Source: Epiperipatus broadwayi (lineage: Eukaryota > Onychophora > Udeonychophora > Euonychophora > Peripatidae). Taken from it: 64,000 bases of DNA. Below, piece after piece: positions 1 through 12,399 of this stretch; positions within the stretch are counted from its first letter, which is position 1; each line of letters starts with the position of its first letter. The notes under the pieces were generated by a model. That model saw only the letters and a program-made list of their open reading frames with translations. It was not told the DNA's origin and did not search any database. The position numbers and the translations under genes are program-made. The stretch is taken from the NCBI GenBank assembly GCA_028023455.1, contig JAQFVV010000036.1, positions 8,686,007-8,750,006 of the forward strand, read 5' to 3'.

Positions 1-526
1 GTAAAGTTGTAACCTCCAATTCTAAACTGTTTCCATCAAAAGAAGAACAAGAAATTACAGGATTCCATAGTTTGAGTGCTCCAGTACGCTCCTTATTACA
101 TATAGCACAAAACGAATTGCGATACGTTATGTTGGTCTGAATGCTTGTTGTTGGAAGCAAAGTAAACAGATCTTTCGCATTTGGCTTTTCACAAAGTGCT
201 TTCAAATGAGGATTAGCTACAGAAGGACATGATTGTAGCAAATAAACAGGCTCAGCTAAACCATCACCTACACAGATAAATTTTTTATGGTCCAAGAATT
301 CATTAAAGCGGAAATCTATACAGCAATCCTTAAAATTTACACATTCTTTGTCGCAATAACACGGAGCTATTTCCACATTTTCGATATTATGGCGGCTCCA
401 ACGCCCGTTTGAAGTACAAATACGATTGTTTTTGCAATAACCACTACCAGCATTGCTGTGAAACACATTTAATGCGGAAATAGATGATATAAATATTATA
501 AAAACTTCAAATATCAACAACTCCAT
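1..526 (-). CDS. Secreted or receptor ectodomain exon with somatomedin-B-like module (partial)
   Basis: Open frame on the minus strand from an ATG at 526-524 to the window edge (175 codons); the gene continues to the left. Residues 1-18 are a hydrophobic signal peptide (MELLIFEVFIIFISSISA). Residues 31-72 have the cysteine pattern of a somatomedin B domain: C31, C37, C56-Y-C58-D, C62, then D67-C68-C69-x-D71-F. A second cysteine-bearing part follows (C85, C100, C112, C140-A-I-C143, C160), including a potential N-glycosylation site at N132-I-T. Such SMB-plus-cysteine ectodomains head Methuselah-like or adhesion-type GPCRs in chelicerates; that link is from memory, and no membrane helices are visible because the rest lies outside. 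Base composition is clearly less AT-rich than the flanks, with no stops, so I take it as the only real host exon in the window. Alternative: another secreted SMB protein. Confidence 0.72.
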   Translation of the reverse strand, partial: MELLIFEVFIIFISSISALNVFHSNAGSGYCKNNRICTSNGRWSRHNIENVEIAPCYCDKECVNFKDCCIDFRFNEFLDHKKFICVGDGLAEPVYLLQSCPSVANPHLKALCEKPNAKDLFTLLPTTSIQTNITYRNSFCAICNKERTGALKLWNPVISCSSFDGNSLELEVTTL

Positions 527-884
527 ATTTGATTGCAGGACAAACCAATGACTTTACTGGTTTTCTGAGAGTAAAAAGAAAGCTCATTAGCATGTAAGGT
601 GATTAAGTCATTCGCAATTAGGACATTGTGAACGAAAAAAAGTACTGACAATAATACATAAACAATACTCTTAATAAATAATATTTAATAATTTAAATAT
701 GTACAATCGAAATGTCTACGTTTTATATATATACTTTTGAATGAATACTAATTATTTATGAAAGTCTCAAGGACTACTTCTTGGTTGGCAGAGAATTTAA
801 TATATTAAGTAATAAAAAATATACATATATCAAAAATTATATTATATTTTCATACATGTCCTTAATATATATATATATATTGTA
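527..884. other. Upstream flank of the host exon, no gene seen
   Basis: AT-rich sequence upstream of the start codon of the minus-strand exon. It probably holds 5' UTR or promoter sequence, but I cannot place a TATA box or start site because TATA-like strings occur everywhere here. A short (AT)n tract lies near 866-881. Confidence 0.4.
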
Positions 885-1112
<228 letters not shown>

Positions 1113-4100
1113 ATAACCACTGATATCAAACTGCTTTAATTAATAAATTTTATTAATTAATAATTTCCTAGCTCAGAATAATAAAGCAATAATGATAAAT
1201 TGACTCATGAGACTGTATTTCTCCCATCTGCCTTAAAGTCAAACAAATATCAAAGACACGTACTTGACAGCATAGAAATACCATTGAATTCAAACACTTT
1301 AAGAATTACAATCATATCTCTATGACTAACTATAATAGTCATATTTAAATAAAGGTAAATTTATATTCCAAATAAATATTTATGAATAATAATATTAAAA
1401 TTTATTATAAGAATAAATTTATATTCTAATTTAATTTGAAGTAAATCTTGATCTAAATCTTTATTGTATTTTAATCTTTATCTCAGGTATATTATATCAC
1501 AGAAGAAGCAAAGCATAGGATGTTGGATAACAAAGAATATCTTTTATGGAAATCCAATAATCCAAACAAAATTTAAAAATATATAAAATAATAATATTAT
1601 TAAACAAACAATAACAACTTTGCTCTGCAATATGACAACTCAACTGTAAAAATAGTTACTTTAGGTCTTATAGGGCTTTGAATTAATTTAAAAATAAATA
1701 AATTATAACTTAAGAAATTTAATAAAATAAAATTTGGATTATTAAAGTACTCAGAAATCGTCTCTCATGATGATAATACTAATCTTTAATACTATAAATA
1801 TAGTATAACTAATCCTATAATGGAAATATTTAAGTATAGTTTATTATTTTCTTTAATAAATAATTGGCATATGAATATCCAAATATAGCTCTGCTCCCAT
1901 CTTTGAAATATCAATAAGTTCTATATTTGAATGCAAAATAAGTCTAATAATAATAGTAATGATTGTTATTAGTTTGAAACAAACAACAAAAATTCTTAAA
2001 TTTACAATGAAATGAATATATGTGACCAGTAAAGATAATAACACTCGTGGATGATTAAATAAATTTGGATTTATTCAATAGTTTTTCTAAATTTATGATA
2101 ATTTATGAACAAGTTATCATATATTTCTTGATAAAAATAATCATTTTCATAAGTTCAATACACATATTAAATAGAATGATTTATTATAAGTGTGCAATAA
2201 AGTAAATACTGAATTTAGTCAGTGTCTGTAATGAATGATAAATGGAAATATGGAAACACAAATAATGTCAAACTACACAATTTGAAATTCTACAAAAGTC
2301 AATTTATTTACAAAACAATATTTAGAATTTATAAATCAATATTTAAGTTTTATTTTATAACACCCAAAATATAAGCAATTTTCGATTAACATGACTATTT
2401 ACAAATTCCAATAAAATAATTTTATAGATACAAATTTTTAAATACAATAAACAATATATCACTTTGGTAATACATCCATATATCCAAAACAAATTTACTT
2501 AAGTAATAAACTATAATTATTTCTTAATAACACTATATATTTCAAAGTGGGCAAATATTTGAATTATAGCTGGTATAATTTAAATTATCATATATCTTTC
2601 CTTTTTACTGTAAATAAAGCAAAACCAACAATATAAAATATTGCTATACCTTTGACACATTAATAAAAAGCAGGTTTTACTTTTTCCTTAATAGTTTTAT
2701 GGTTACTTTATTGAGTTAACCAGATAACAATTAAACATAGAGTTAGGAGATATAAAGTTCTGAAGAAAATTGCTGGGGCACTCAAAACTGTAAACTGCAA
2801 AAGAGGGTGGAAAATGAAGCATTGTGTAACAGTAGTAAAGTGCATGTGTGATTTAGTATTATATGGTATCATATATGCTATTTTAATTGACTACTAATAG
2901 CTTGGCAATAATTAATTTTTTTTTAAAATATAAATTTTAAAATACTATTTCATATACAGAAAATAAAACAAGCATTTGAACTAAAGAATAGCCAAGTCAT
3001 ATCTCACATTAAGATACAGGTTTAAAATTGGCATATAGGAATTACTCCTATTATAATTCTTTTTTTCTAACAAATCTTATTTTTCTTAAAACAGCAATTA
3101 TTAAGCATCTTTCAGAATTAAAAGAACTGGAGGAGGAAACTGAATTAACAAAAAACTGGAGAACTGAAAACTATATAAAAGTAAAAAATAAAATTGGATT
3201 TGAATTGTAATGGGATTGGATTAGTAACTTGTAATTTAATTAATGGAGTAGGAACTCCATTTGATCTATACAAATGAAACACATCATGATTGACAATTGA
3301 TAACTCTCAAAAATTCATATTTAAAACTGGTAGACATATTAGAGGAAAAAGTTTGCCAAAATGGACTTCAAAGTTAAACCTAACAAAAGTTCATAAGCTC
3401 GAAATTTTACTTTTTACTTTATAAATGTTTTAATTATTATATTCACTGTCTGCATTATAAAATAGTTATAACTTATTTGGAATAAGAAGAAGAAAGAAAA
3501 GATAAATTTTGTATTTTCAGTTAGAATAAATTCAAAAGAAGCAGGATTATGATAGAATATATTTAATGTCTTTTATTGCTGTTTTGAATTTATAAGATAA
3601 TTGTGACATGTCTTCACATACGTGAAATAGTATTTAAAATTAGCCCTAAACAGTACAATTTCATTATGGTATATTAATTGAATAACAAACTGAGAAAATA
3701 AATTTAGGAAAAAATCAAGAAATTATGTTGTTACAGTCAATTTAAGAAAAGAGTAATCTATACCTGCCTAAGTAAACAATATAAATGAAGATATAAAATT
3801 ATGAAAGTTTACAAAATATTTATTAAGACTTTTAATATGAAGTATTCTCTACATTGCCTTAAAACTTATGTTGGGGCAAAACTGAATACTCATCTTTTAA
3901 CTTCCTGTGGCAAGTGGAATTGACATGTTTATTAAATTGAATCATAAAATTTCACCAATATAGAATTAAATAGCAACTTAATTTTGGTATATTAATTATC
4001 ATGTTAATCACATTGTGAATCTGATTTATAATGTGCTAGTCAGTAAACAGTTCCATTAAGCAATAAAATATGTGGAATCCTCATACATGATAAAAATAAG

Positions 4101-4279
4101 AAGCAATATTTAGTTTCAACTTCTTTCATTTCCGAAATAACTAAGCCTTTAAAGTTACCAGAAGGAAACTACAATTATTTATAGATCCAGAAACTTTGCT
4201 AGAATTACAATTTAAATTAATAAATAAGTATAAAATATACTCATGTGGCAAATAATATTCATCACTTCTATAATGCTGC
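1113..4279. other. AT-rich intergenic or intronic sequence, nothing recognised
   Basis: Very AT-rich unique-looking sequence. Six-frame reading shows no conserved motif. A 60-codon frame at 3028-3210 contains a charged helix-like stretch (ELKELEEETELTKNW) but no family is recognised and its flanks are stop-rich. Confidence 0.5.
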
Positions 4280-4650
4280 AGATTTCAAGTGGTTGTAATC
4301 AAGAAGAAATGTGAAAAAATATAAGATTTATGTGAAGATCGGACTTTGAGCGTTCCATCATTAGATTTTCAATGAAATGGATGTCTGAAGAGTTGTGGAA
4401 TAGAGTGGTTTGAAGCCTGTCCATGAAAGTATGAAGATTGGCTATCTTAATATAAGCTGAGCTTTGATTGCATATATGTGTGGAGATGAAAATCTGAACC
4501 AACTGATGAGTGCTGATTTAGCACAAAATACATTTATTGGTGATTATTTATTTTTTTGACATATGTGTGAGCAAGTGTATCAGTGGTATGAGATAGCATG
4601 GATGGTTGACGATCATGTGAAAGTCTGAGTTCAACCCCCCCTATATATTA
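4280..4650 (+). repeat. SINE-like hammerhead repeat, family Y, copy 1
   Basis: Homologous by eye to 39590-40775 and 35190-35345. It has a ribozyme-like segment (4460-4530) followed by a tRNA-like part: an A-box-like stretch (TGGTATGAGATAGCATGG, 4584-4601) and a B-box-like stretch (GTCTGAGTTCAA, 4622-4633). This order resembles the schistosome Sm-alpha type of SINE-like hammerhead repeats. Right of it lie C-rich and AT-rich bases. No coding capacity. Confidence 0.65.
4503..4528 (+). ncRNA. Decayed hammerhead ribozyme core (family Y)
   Basis: CTGATGA (4503-4509), stem II GTGCT/AGCAC (4510-4514 with 4520-4524, five pairs) and AAAA where GAAA is expected. The lost G follows a C, so this is a CpG-to-CpA change. 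A possible stem I hairpin lies upstream (TGG-AGAT with ATCT-gaa-CCA). Cleavage activity is not expected with the G-to-A change. Confidence 0.6.
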
Positions 4651-7616
4651 TTATTAATATATATTGTCTTGTAACATTGTATACATTATTGTTACAGATG
4701 TAAAAACCGGTTTACGTAGAAAGTGAAACTTGTGATATAAATATAAATTTGATCAAATATAAAAAAATAGGGTAAAGGTAATCTTATTTAGTGTGAATGT
4801 TCATATTTTGAATATGAACACAGGTAATAAGGTTAAAATTTCTCACACTAAATTATTGCAATTTTTTCTTAATATATATTTTTTCTAGTTGATAAAAGCT
4901 ACAATTGCTGAGTGGTAATAAATGGATAATTTCCAACTCTGGTTAATTTAAGTGCATTAAATATGTATATGTAATATTAACTAGTTAATAGCAAATGACA
5001 GCTATAATTATGGGTCATTCTCGTGTTGATAGTAATAATAGTAATATATTTCATTTTGCTGAGGGTCTTTATATATTTGTGGTGTTATTAGTATGAGATT
5101 TGTCTGTTTTCAGGCTGAATGATTATAGTGATATGCATATAATATTTAGAATATGTGATAGATCCATGATAAATCACATCAGGTGTACTTATTCCTTTAC
5201 CCTGAGTGATGACAGAAATCATCGTCATGTGTGAATCATGAATGATAACCATAAAACTTTGATCAGATTAAAGTCATAGTTTTATAGTGTATTGCTATAG
5301 TTATTTAGATAATGAATTGACTGATCTTTTCTTTTTCTCATATTCCTAAAGGTGATTGCGGGATTTCAGATCATGTGTTCGTATAGTTATTTCAACAAGG
5401 TATTGACTGTTCCCAGCTTTTATATTCCTAAAGGTGATACCAAAATTTCAGACCATTTGCTGTCACGAAATGACTGATCTAGGTTGTTTTTGTTCTCTTT
5501 GCCTTAGCTCAACCCCCTTATATCTCTGGATATATTTATTTTATTATATTCCACATTTCTAAGTTTGAATGGTTTAGTATCGATAACAACAGAATCACTT
5601 CTGAAATATAGTATTTAAAAATGTAGACTGTACTTATCATTGAGCAAACCGATGGTAAGATATAATATTAGTTAAAAGTTATTTTATATAGTAGATTGTT
5701 ATTTAGTACCTATCCATTCGAGATAATCCCATCTATACCATTAACTTATGTTATTTAGAACCAATTTGTTTTCAATGGTGACTTTTTTAATGTTAAAAGA
5801 GTCCTATAAGATAAAAGTAATAATTGAAAGATAGAATAAAGCAGTGTTGGCTGTCTAATAGCTTAAATAAATGAATTAAAATAAGCAGTCAATAGTTTTT
5901 AATAACATATGGTATCATAAATTATTATGTCTTAAGTATATTCATTGTATTACATTGTATAATATAATATTGGTAGCTTATGAACCATTGGATAGGAATT
6001 TTGAAATACATTACCTGTGTCTATTTGAAATAAGTTCTTAAAATCATGCTATTAACAATCAGATAAAATATAAAATGTATAATAAGACAAAATAAACTCA
6101 ATGTAAGTAATAAACTTAAATAATAATTAATTAAAATATAATAATCTATTAAAATGGTAAATAGATACTAAGATATCTTCCCCTAGTCTTATAATGATGT
6201 AATTAAATCTTGTTCTATGTAATTTCTGTCCATAATTGTCCAAAATATGTATGTTCCTTTTGTTATTGGTAGTTTACAAACTTGCAAATAATGTAAATAA
6301 ATTTTGTTTGAAAATGTATTTAGTCGTAGTGGCCTTATTGCTAAACACTATCCATATTGTTATCGCAATTGCTATCAACATATTATTTTATTATTGTCAT
6401 AAATATCACGATCAGTTAATATAATAGATGTTATTATGCGTTAGCATATCAAGACAAGTTTGCCAAGCTCTTGCATTTAGAAAATATAAAATCTTAATCC
6501 TTATTGATCAAAATATTGTTGATCTTAATTACAAGTATTATTTTCAAATAATGTTTAAAGATTAAAATTTAGTTTTTGGAATAATCTGTTTATCTAAATC
6601 ATCAGATACTTTATTAAGAATTTATTACTATCTCATAAAATTCAGTTTATTTTATTATTGCTATTGGAATACTTAAATGGTTTTTTACTAATTCAATTTT
6701 GTTTTATCAGCTAACCTTGATTGCTATCTTTGGATAGTGACAAAATCTTTCTCACTGATCCAAATATATCTTTTAAAATAGAAACATTTAAGTTATTTGA
6801 ACCCTGGGAAAAGTACGTTTTTAATTAGTAGTCTCAACGTTGACTATATTGTTAGTTTTTCATTTCTTAAGTTATTTATTATGTTTTGCCTTGATCTCTT
6901 ATGTTTATTCTTTTTATTTAATTGATTCTGTATAATTTTAAAATGTAAGTTTCTTTTCTACTTTAAAACTTATAATCTATTTTAATTCAGTGGTTAAATA
7001 TTTTTTTAATCAAGCTTAGAACCCCTTGCCTTTATTCCATTCTTGTCTTACTGTTGTTTAACACAATAATAGTTTTATAGTTCAGGATCTCATTCTTCAT
7101 TACTAACATTATTATCATATTTTATCCGTATTTTTCTTTTTTTTATTTCAACGTCATTTCATCTTAAGTCATTATCGTAATTGATTCATTTTTTATTGAT
7201 CCCTATTCTATCACCATCTTAATCATTCATCACCCTAACACGTTTCCCTGCTCTTTTTCTTATTTTGAAATTCATTTATCTTCATTAGTTAACTATTATT
7301 ATTATTTCATCATCCATTTAATCTTCTACATCTTTATTCATTATCATCCAAGTCATCATTCTAATTCCATACTCATACCATGGATGGATGTCCTCCTGAT
7401 TATCAACTATTTAATGGTATTGCAAACTAAATTTATCTTGTAATATTTTTGCTTTAGATCTTGATGTTAGTTTAATCAATGTTTAATATTAGCTATAAGG
7501 AGATGTAAGGCTGATATAATGTAAAATCGGGGTGTACTTCGTGATATCTCTTTCAGATTTGTTTGTTTATATTAACTATGGTGTGCTTTCCACATTAGAT
7601 TCTCATTTGTCTCTTA
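4651..7616. other. AT-rich spacer, nothing recognised
   Basis: No coding or element signature found. A loosely repeated block of roughly 85 bp (ATTCCTAAAGGTGAT) occurs near 5342 and 5425. Pyrimidine-rich sequence fills 7100-7400. Confidence 0.5.
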
Positions 7617-7620
7617 TTTA

Positions 7621-7692
<72 letters not shown>
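7617..7692. repeat. (ATC)n(ATT)n microsatellite at LINE 3' end
   Basis: Trinucleotide tract directly abutting the 3' end of the minus-strand LINE that starts at 7693, so read on that strand the LINE ends in an (AAT)n tail. Confidence 0.85.
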
Positions 7693-7694
<2 letters not shown>

Positions 7695-8224
7695 AAGGAT
7701 AAGCTTTATTAGTATTCTAAAAGGTTATACAAGTGTCATTTGACAACAAAGTTCTTATATATAAATTGGTTTCGCAAAACCACATATGTACAATGATTTG
7801 ATCAGTGATTGTATACTTTATCAAACTAGAAGTATTTAGGAAAAAAACAGTTTAACAAAGTCAATGATGATCATTCAATCATACGATTATATACAATTAG
7901 ATATACTTCAATTAAATTAAAGCAGGAATGCGTCTAATGTGTGTCAGTACACTTCAGAACTGGCACAAGGATCCATGTTAGATATAGTTTTTTTGTTAGT
8001 GCTTTTATATAAGTTCTTGTATATTCCAGGTGTCAACATACTTAGATTGATCTGTAATCTTCATGTCTCTTTCACGTATGGTTTGTAGCTTATTTCTGAA
8101 CGTGTTTGGATGTCTTCTGGGGTTATAATTGTATATGAAATAGAGTAAAAAAGTGCAGATTCTTATTTCAGCAAAGATACCCCTTTTAAAAAAATCAAAA
8201 AGGTTTTTCATATTGATTTTTTAT

Positions 8225-9500
8225 CCTTGAGTGAAGTGCTAATAATTTCGCGAATGTTTTCTAGACTTGAGCATGAGAAAAAAAGGTGGTTTTGTGTCTC
8301 CGAGTCCCTATGGCAAAGATCACATATATCATCTATATCTCTATAGTTTCTTTGATATTGTGTAGGTAGAGAGTCCAGATTTATCTTTAGGAGAAAGTCA
8401 AAATATTTTGGTTCAAGTGACCATAGTTTAAATTTGCGACATAATTGTTTATTATTAATATGAAGTGGAGTTTATAGATCATCTTGACTTGGATGTAGAA
8501 GTTGATAAACTTCCCAGTATTTATATTTGGCTTGTGGTGGTTTAAAGTTAAGAGTGTGGATTGTTAATAATGGTATAAGTAGTGTGTTCAGATATCCCTG
8601 GAGAGGTGGTGGTCTATCTGTAGGGGTAATCTTGGCAGAAATTTCTAAATATGGAAATTTTTGTGCACATGTAGATATTATGTTCAATGTTTTTTGTATC
8701 CTGAAGACATGTATCGAGTGAAGGCCAAGGCCATTTTGTGAAAGGGGTTTTCTTAGACGTTTTACTGATATAGAGAAAATCTTTTTTCCCCAGAATAATT
8801 TCCTACATAGGGAGTCTATCTTATTTGTAAATGCCTTGGTATAAATGATTGTTGGAATAAAGTAAGAGATTTTTGTAATCACTAGCATGTTAAGCAAAGC
8901 CATTTTTGTATATAGAGAGAGGTAGGCTTTGGAGAGTGAATTGACAGTATTTTCCACTTTCTCTATTAAATCTTTCTGTATGAGCGATCTCATAGGTGAA
9001 TGACGTAAATAAAAGTTGAACCCAAGAAATGCGCTTGGTCTACCTTTGAAAACTTTATTAATGCAATTACCGGTGAAGATCTGCCATGCACACAATTTCT
9101 CAATATTAAATGTTAGCTTAAATTCTTTTGTAAAATTGTTAAGTATCTTAAGTAGTTTGGGAATTTGCTTTTGGGATGATAGAAGTACTGTGATATCATC
9201 CATATATGCGATGCATGAGATGTTGTCCTTGAGGGTAGGCACGTAGACTCCTGAAAATTCATTTTCTATTATTTTTATAAAAGGGTTGATATAGGTAGTG
9301 AACAATAAGACACTGAGAAGTGAGCCCTGAGGAATGGACTGATGCGGCATTATTGGCGGTGAAATTTTCCCATTTAGGGAAAAGTAAATCTCATGGTTTA
9401 GAAGTAAGTTAGCAAGCAAGTTTAGATAGGCATTGGGGACTGAGTATTTTTGCAGAGTTTTAAGAAGAGTACTGATATTATATAATCCTTCTAGATTCTT
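8225..9500 (-). pseudogene. LINE reverse transcriptase C-part with zinc knuckle
   Basis: The open part 9419-8472 encodes the RT palm: PQGS about 30 residues in, then YMDD (catalytic motif C), a FLGF-like thumb motif and a long C-terminal region (SLCRKLFWG, ITPTDRPPP). After the stop the homology continues in other frames with CDLC...HLFFSC (8325-8260), a zf-RVT-like metal-binding knuckle, and then decays. Upstream, frame homology starts near 9500 (NLEGLYNISTLLKTL) within the 67-bp duplication. It would copy LINE RNA into DNA; here it is inactivated by stops and the upstream insertion. The same signature is at 20936-22102. Confidence 0.8.
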
Positions 9501-9573
9501 TTATTCCTGAGTATTTTTGCAGAGTTTTAAGAAGAGTACTGATATTATATAATCCTTCTAAATTCTTTTATTC
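9440..9573. repeat. 67-bp tandem duplication inside the LINE RT
   Basis: Two adjacent near-identical copies (9440-9506 and 9507-9573), each starting CTGAGTATTTTTGC. The segment is RT coding sequence of the minus-strand LINE, and 67 bp is not a multiple of three, so the duplication itself shifts the frame. Confidence 0.85.
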
Positions 9574-9589
9574 CTCCTCTGTTTTTGCT

Positions 9590-9775
9590 GTTTTCATATA
9601 TAATATTGAATTTCAAAAATCACTTTTTGGCAAAAAAACTTTTATTATGATAACAGTTTCGACTGTACCATGCAGTCTTCATCAGATCTACAAAATTTGA
9701 ACATATATAAACATACAACCATTAAAATACATTATTTTATATAAAAAATTATTAAACTCCTATCCAACTTCAATA
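9590..9775 (-). mobile_element. Solo Penelope-like element end inserted in the LINE
   Basis: LINE coding homology stops near 9775 and resumes near 9590. The intervening piece holds a hammerhead ribozyme of the type found in the terminal repeats of Penelope-like elements. Similar segments occur at 15379-15406 and 15469-15495. Short TATATA strings at both edges could be target duplications, but AT content makes this weak. No PLE coding sequence is present. Confidence 0.6.
9656..9685 (-). ncRNA. Hammerhead ribozyme core of a PLE end, intact
   Basis: Read on the minus strand: CTGATGA (9685-9679), A, stem II GACTG (9677-9673), a 7-nt loop, CAGTC (9665-9661), then GAAAC (9660-9656). All invariant core bases are present and stem II has five Watson-Crick pairs. 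PLEs are known to carry such motifs in their terminal repeats. Stems I and III were not fully delimited. Confidence 0.8.
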
Positions 9776-9831
9776 TCTAGTTGAATAACAATTGAACTGT
9801 ATTTTTTATTATCTCTAATAGTTTCTATAGT

Positions 9832-10600
9832 TTACTTGAATAGAAAGGCTGCCTGCCCTGTTGAGGATTCTTTTTTGGAAAATTGCATTTTTGATAGGTT
9901 TGGCAAAATGAATGGCTCTATTTTATCTTTTATCACTGATTCTATTATCTTTATGCCAAGGGAGCACATTGAAATTGGATGTAGATTAGTGGTGTTTGAG
10001 ATTAATTGTTTCTTTTTCATGAATGGCATAAGTATTTGATTTAATCCCTGTATTTTATAGATGTCTTTAGTGAGGTAGGAGACTAGATTAAGCATATATT
10101 GTGCTGCGATTTTATCAATATGTTTGTATACAAACTTGGGAATTCCATCTATGCCAGGATGACATGAATCTGGCATCGCTTCTATTTTTTGAATGAAATC
10201 TTTTGAAGAAATTTTAAATTCATTTTCTGATCTATCTTGTGAAAAGGGCATTAGACTTGGTGATGAGACCCTCTGGAATTGTTCTCTATACAATATGTAA
10301 AGCCGCTCCAACATAAAATCTCCGTAGACAATTTCAGTTTGAACTTTAATAGCTGTTGGGACTCGCACCTGGGAGGGGTGGCCTAGTGCCCATCTAATGA
10401 AGTTTCTGGTATACATGTGTGGCTTATTTAAATATAACCTTTTTTTAATGGAGATATATTCTTTAAGCTGGTTTGTTTTAGTTGTTTTGTTGGGGGTGTT
10501 GTTGTCCTGGTAAGATGATCAATGTTAAATGAAAGCAGATTAGTAAAGGCACACCATGCTTGAACTGGATCCATTGTAATATTCTTCAACTTGTGAAGGT
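9832..10600 (-). pseudogene. LINE reverse transcriptase N-part
   Basis: Open part 10416-9832 (about 194 codons) includes HPGIDGIPKFVYKH, the conserved start of many LINE RT domains (GxDGIP), and LHPISMCSLGIKIIESV, equivalent to the NYRPISL block. Homology continues past the stop into TIETIRDNKKYSSIVIQLDIE, the RT motif A region with a recognisable D, and is then broken by the PLE insertion. Upstream homology reaches about 10600. No endonuclease is seen, so the element is 5'-truncated. Confidence 0.75.
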
Positions 10601-10651
10601 ATATGTATACTTCTGAAAAAAGATATTCTGGTGTGCGTGATGGTAATATAA

Positions 10652-10933
<282 letters not shown>

Positions 10934-10934
10934 A

Positions 10935-11640
10935 CTTACAAAAATATTCTACTTGCTAATGATTATAATAAAAACATCATATGCAATGCTTTACATAGCA
11001 TTGATACTAAAAGAAAAAAAGAGGATAATATTGACAATTCCTCTTTTAATAGAGTAATTTTACCTTACATTAAATAAGCTATTGATAAAATTAGTAGAAG
11101 ACTATCTTGTTTTAATATAAAGACTACTTTTTCTACTGGCAAAAAAAATTGATGATTTTTTTACATAAACCTAAAGACAGAATACTTTTGGAACACCAAG
11201 GAGTTTATGAAATTCCATGTTTGCAGTGCTCAGGAAGCTATGTAGATCAGTATAATAGATGAATAAATGTCAGAATTAAGGAACATAAAAATGCTTATAA
11301 TCAAAAAATTAACACATCAGTTTTTACTTTCCATTTTTTAGAAATTGGTCACAAACCTGACTTTGGCAATGCATAAATGCTTGCTATTGGTGGTCGAGAG
11401 GTCAGCGCAACTGCCTTGCACTTGCAGGCAGTTGCCCGGGTTGTGGATTCGCATCCCGGCTGATGCTATGACATTAAAAAAAATGCTTGCTAATTTGGAG
11501 AGATATGATTTAAGAACCATGAGAGAGTCAATTGAAATATTAAAGAGACCTACTGGTTTAAATAAGGTTGATGAAGCACAATGTAATCCAACCATATGGA
11601 AACCTCTCATTTTATCTATGTCTTCGAATACTGACTTTAA
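10935..11640 (+). pseudogene. Penelope-like element C-terminus with decayed GIY-YIG endonuclease
   Basis: The RT-to-endonuclease linker can be read in fragments (RVILPYIK, DKISRRLSCFNIKTTF), followed by GVYEIPCLQCSGSYVDQYNR and then INVRIKEHKNAY after one stop codon. This is the PLE GIY-YIG nuclease: GVYEIPC is the GIY strand with the PLE cysteines, YVD stands where YIG is expected, and the catalytic Arg is in VRIKEH. The domain is cut by a SINE at 11387-11480; homology resumes with LRTMRESIEILKRP and ends with WKPL. The Gly-to-Asp change, the stop and the SINE make it non-functional. RT itself is missing upstream, truncated at the microsatellite. Confidence 0.75.
11387..11480 (+). mobile_element. 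tRNA-derived SINE, copy 1
   Basis: A 94-bp GC-rich insert flanked by a perfect 12-bp target duplication AAATGCTTGCTA (11375-11386 and 11481-11492). It has an A-box-like GGTGGTCGAGAGG, a B-box-like GGTTGTGGATTCGCATCC, a conserved end GATGCTATGAC and a short A-rich tail. It splits the PLE endonuclease. A second copy of the family is at 52126-52236. Pol III transcription is inferred from the boxes. Confidence 0.85.
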
Positions 11641-12399
11641 ATTAAGGGTAGTAAAACTAAGAGAAATATACATTATGATAAATCTCATATTCTGAATATT
11701 AAACTATTTCAAACTGATTCTCATGCTTCCTCTCACACTCAGTCACATTACAGTTTGAGATCAAACAAATTTTTTTTCAAAGGTTTATCTGGACAATGGC
11801 AGATGCTAGTTCATCAAAGTACCAGTATATAATAGAAAATAACACATGGTTTTACCCAAAAAATCATTTATATATAATGCAAAACCATATAGATTTCAAT
11901 CTGATATTAATAAGTGATTTGATGAAAATTATGACTCATGTAAATCAAATAAGTCTCATTTAAAAAATTATAAATAGTGTGTGATTAATTTTTCCTGGTG
12001 GTCATATGATCTTCAATAATCAAAAGTTTCTATCCAGAAATCTTTACCTCTAAAGTCTATCACTACCATTGCACAACCCTATTGTGGAAATTCATGATTC
12101 ATTTGTTATATACTTTAATTTGCTGTCTTAATGATGATATTATTTTAGCCTTCTGATATGAATAAATAACTCATACTATGAATCATTTACAACTAATATA
12201 TTTAATATGAACTATGAAGTCAACTGGTAAAGGAAACAATCAGATTTCTTTAAAATTTTTAAAAATATATTTTACAAATCAGCAGAGAGATGTAATAATA
12301 TATTAAACTACAGAAACTTCACAAACACATTTTTCTGTGCTTATACCTTCTCTTAAAATAGTAACAACTTTCTTCATATAATAGCGCTATCTAGTGAGA
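11641..12399. other. Probable PLE 3' sequence and spacer, nothing else recognised
   Basis: Continues from the PLE coding remnant without recognisable genes; stops in all frames. Confidence 0.4.

Larger units (their letters stand above)
7693..10640 (-). mobile_element. Non-LTR retrotransposon (LINE, family 1), 5'-truncated and interrupted
   Basis: Minus-strand LINE with RT N-part (10600-9832), a PLE fragment inserted in the RT, RT C-part (9500-8472), a zinc-knuckle C-terminus and a 3' UTR ending in an (AAT)n tail at 7692. The 5' end stops at the long (ATT)n tract at 10653. The same family occurs at 20925-22440 and 45170-47047. The CxxC...HxxxxC knuckle after the RT resembles zf-RVT modules of L1-like LINEs; the clade is not settled. 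Several stops and frame changes mean it is dead. Confidence 0.8.

Noticed and set aside
3028-3210. 60-codon frame with a charged helix
   Set aside because: No family recognised, flanks full of stops, length expected by chance in this much sequence.
9440-9573. Target-site duplication of the inserted PLE fragment
   Set aside because: The 67-bp repeat is tandem and lies wholly on the LINE side of the insert, so it is a local duplication and not a TSD.
11338-11695. Overlapping 116-codon frames on both strands
   Set aside because: They are a mosaic of PLE remnant and SINE; not a gene of their own.
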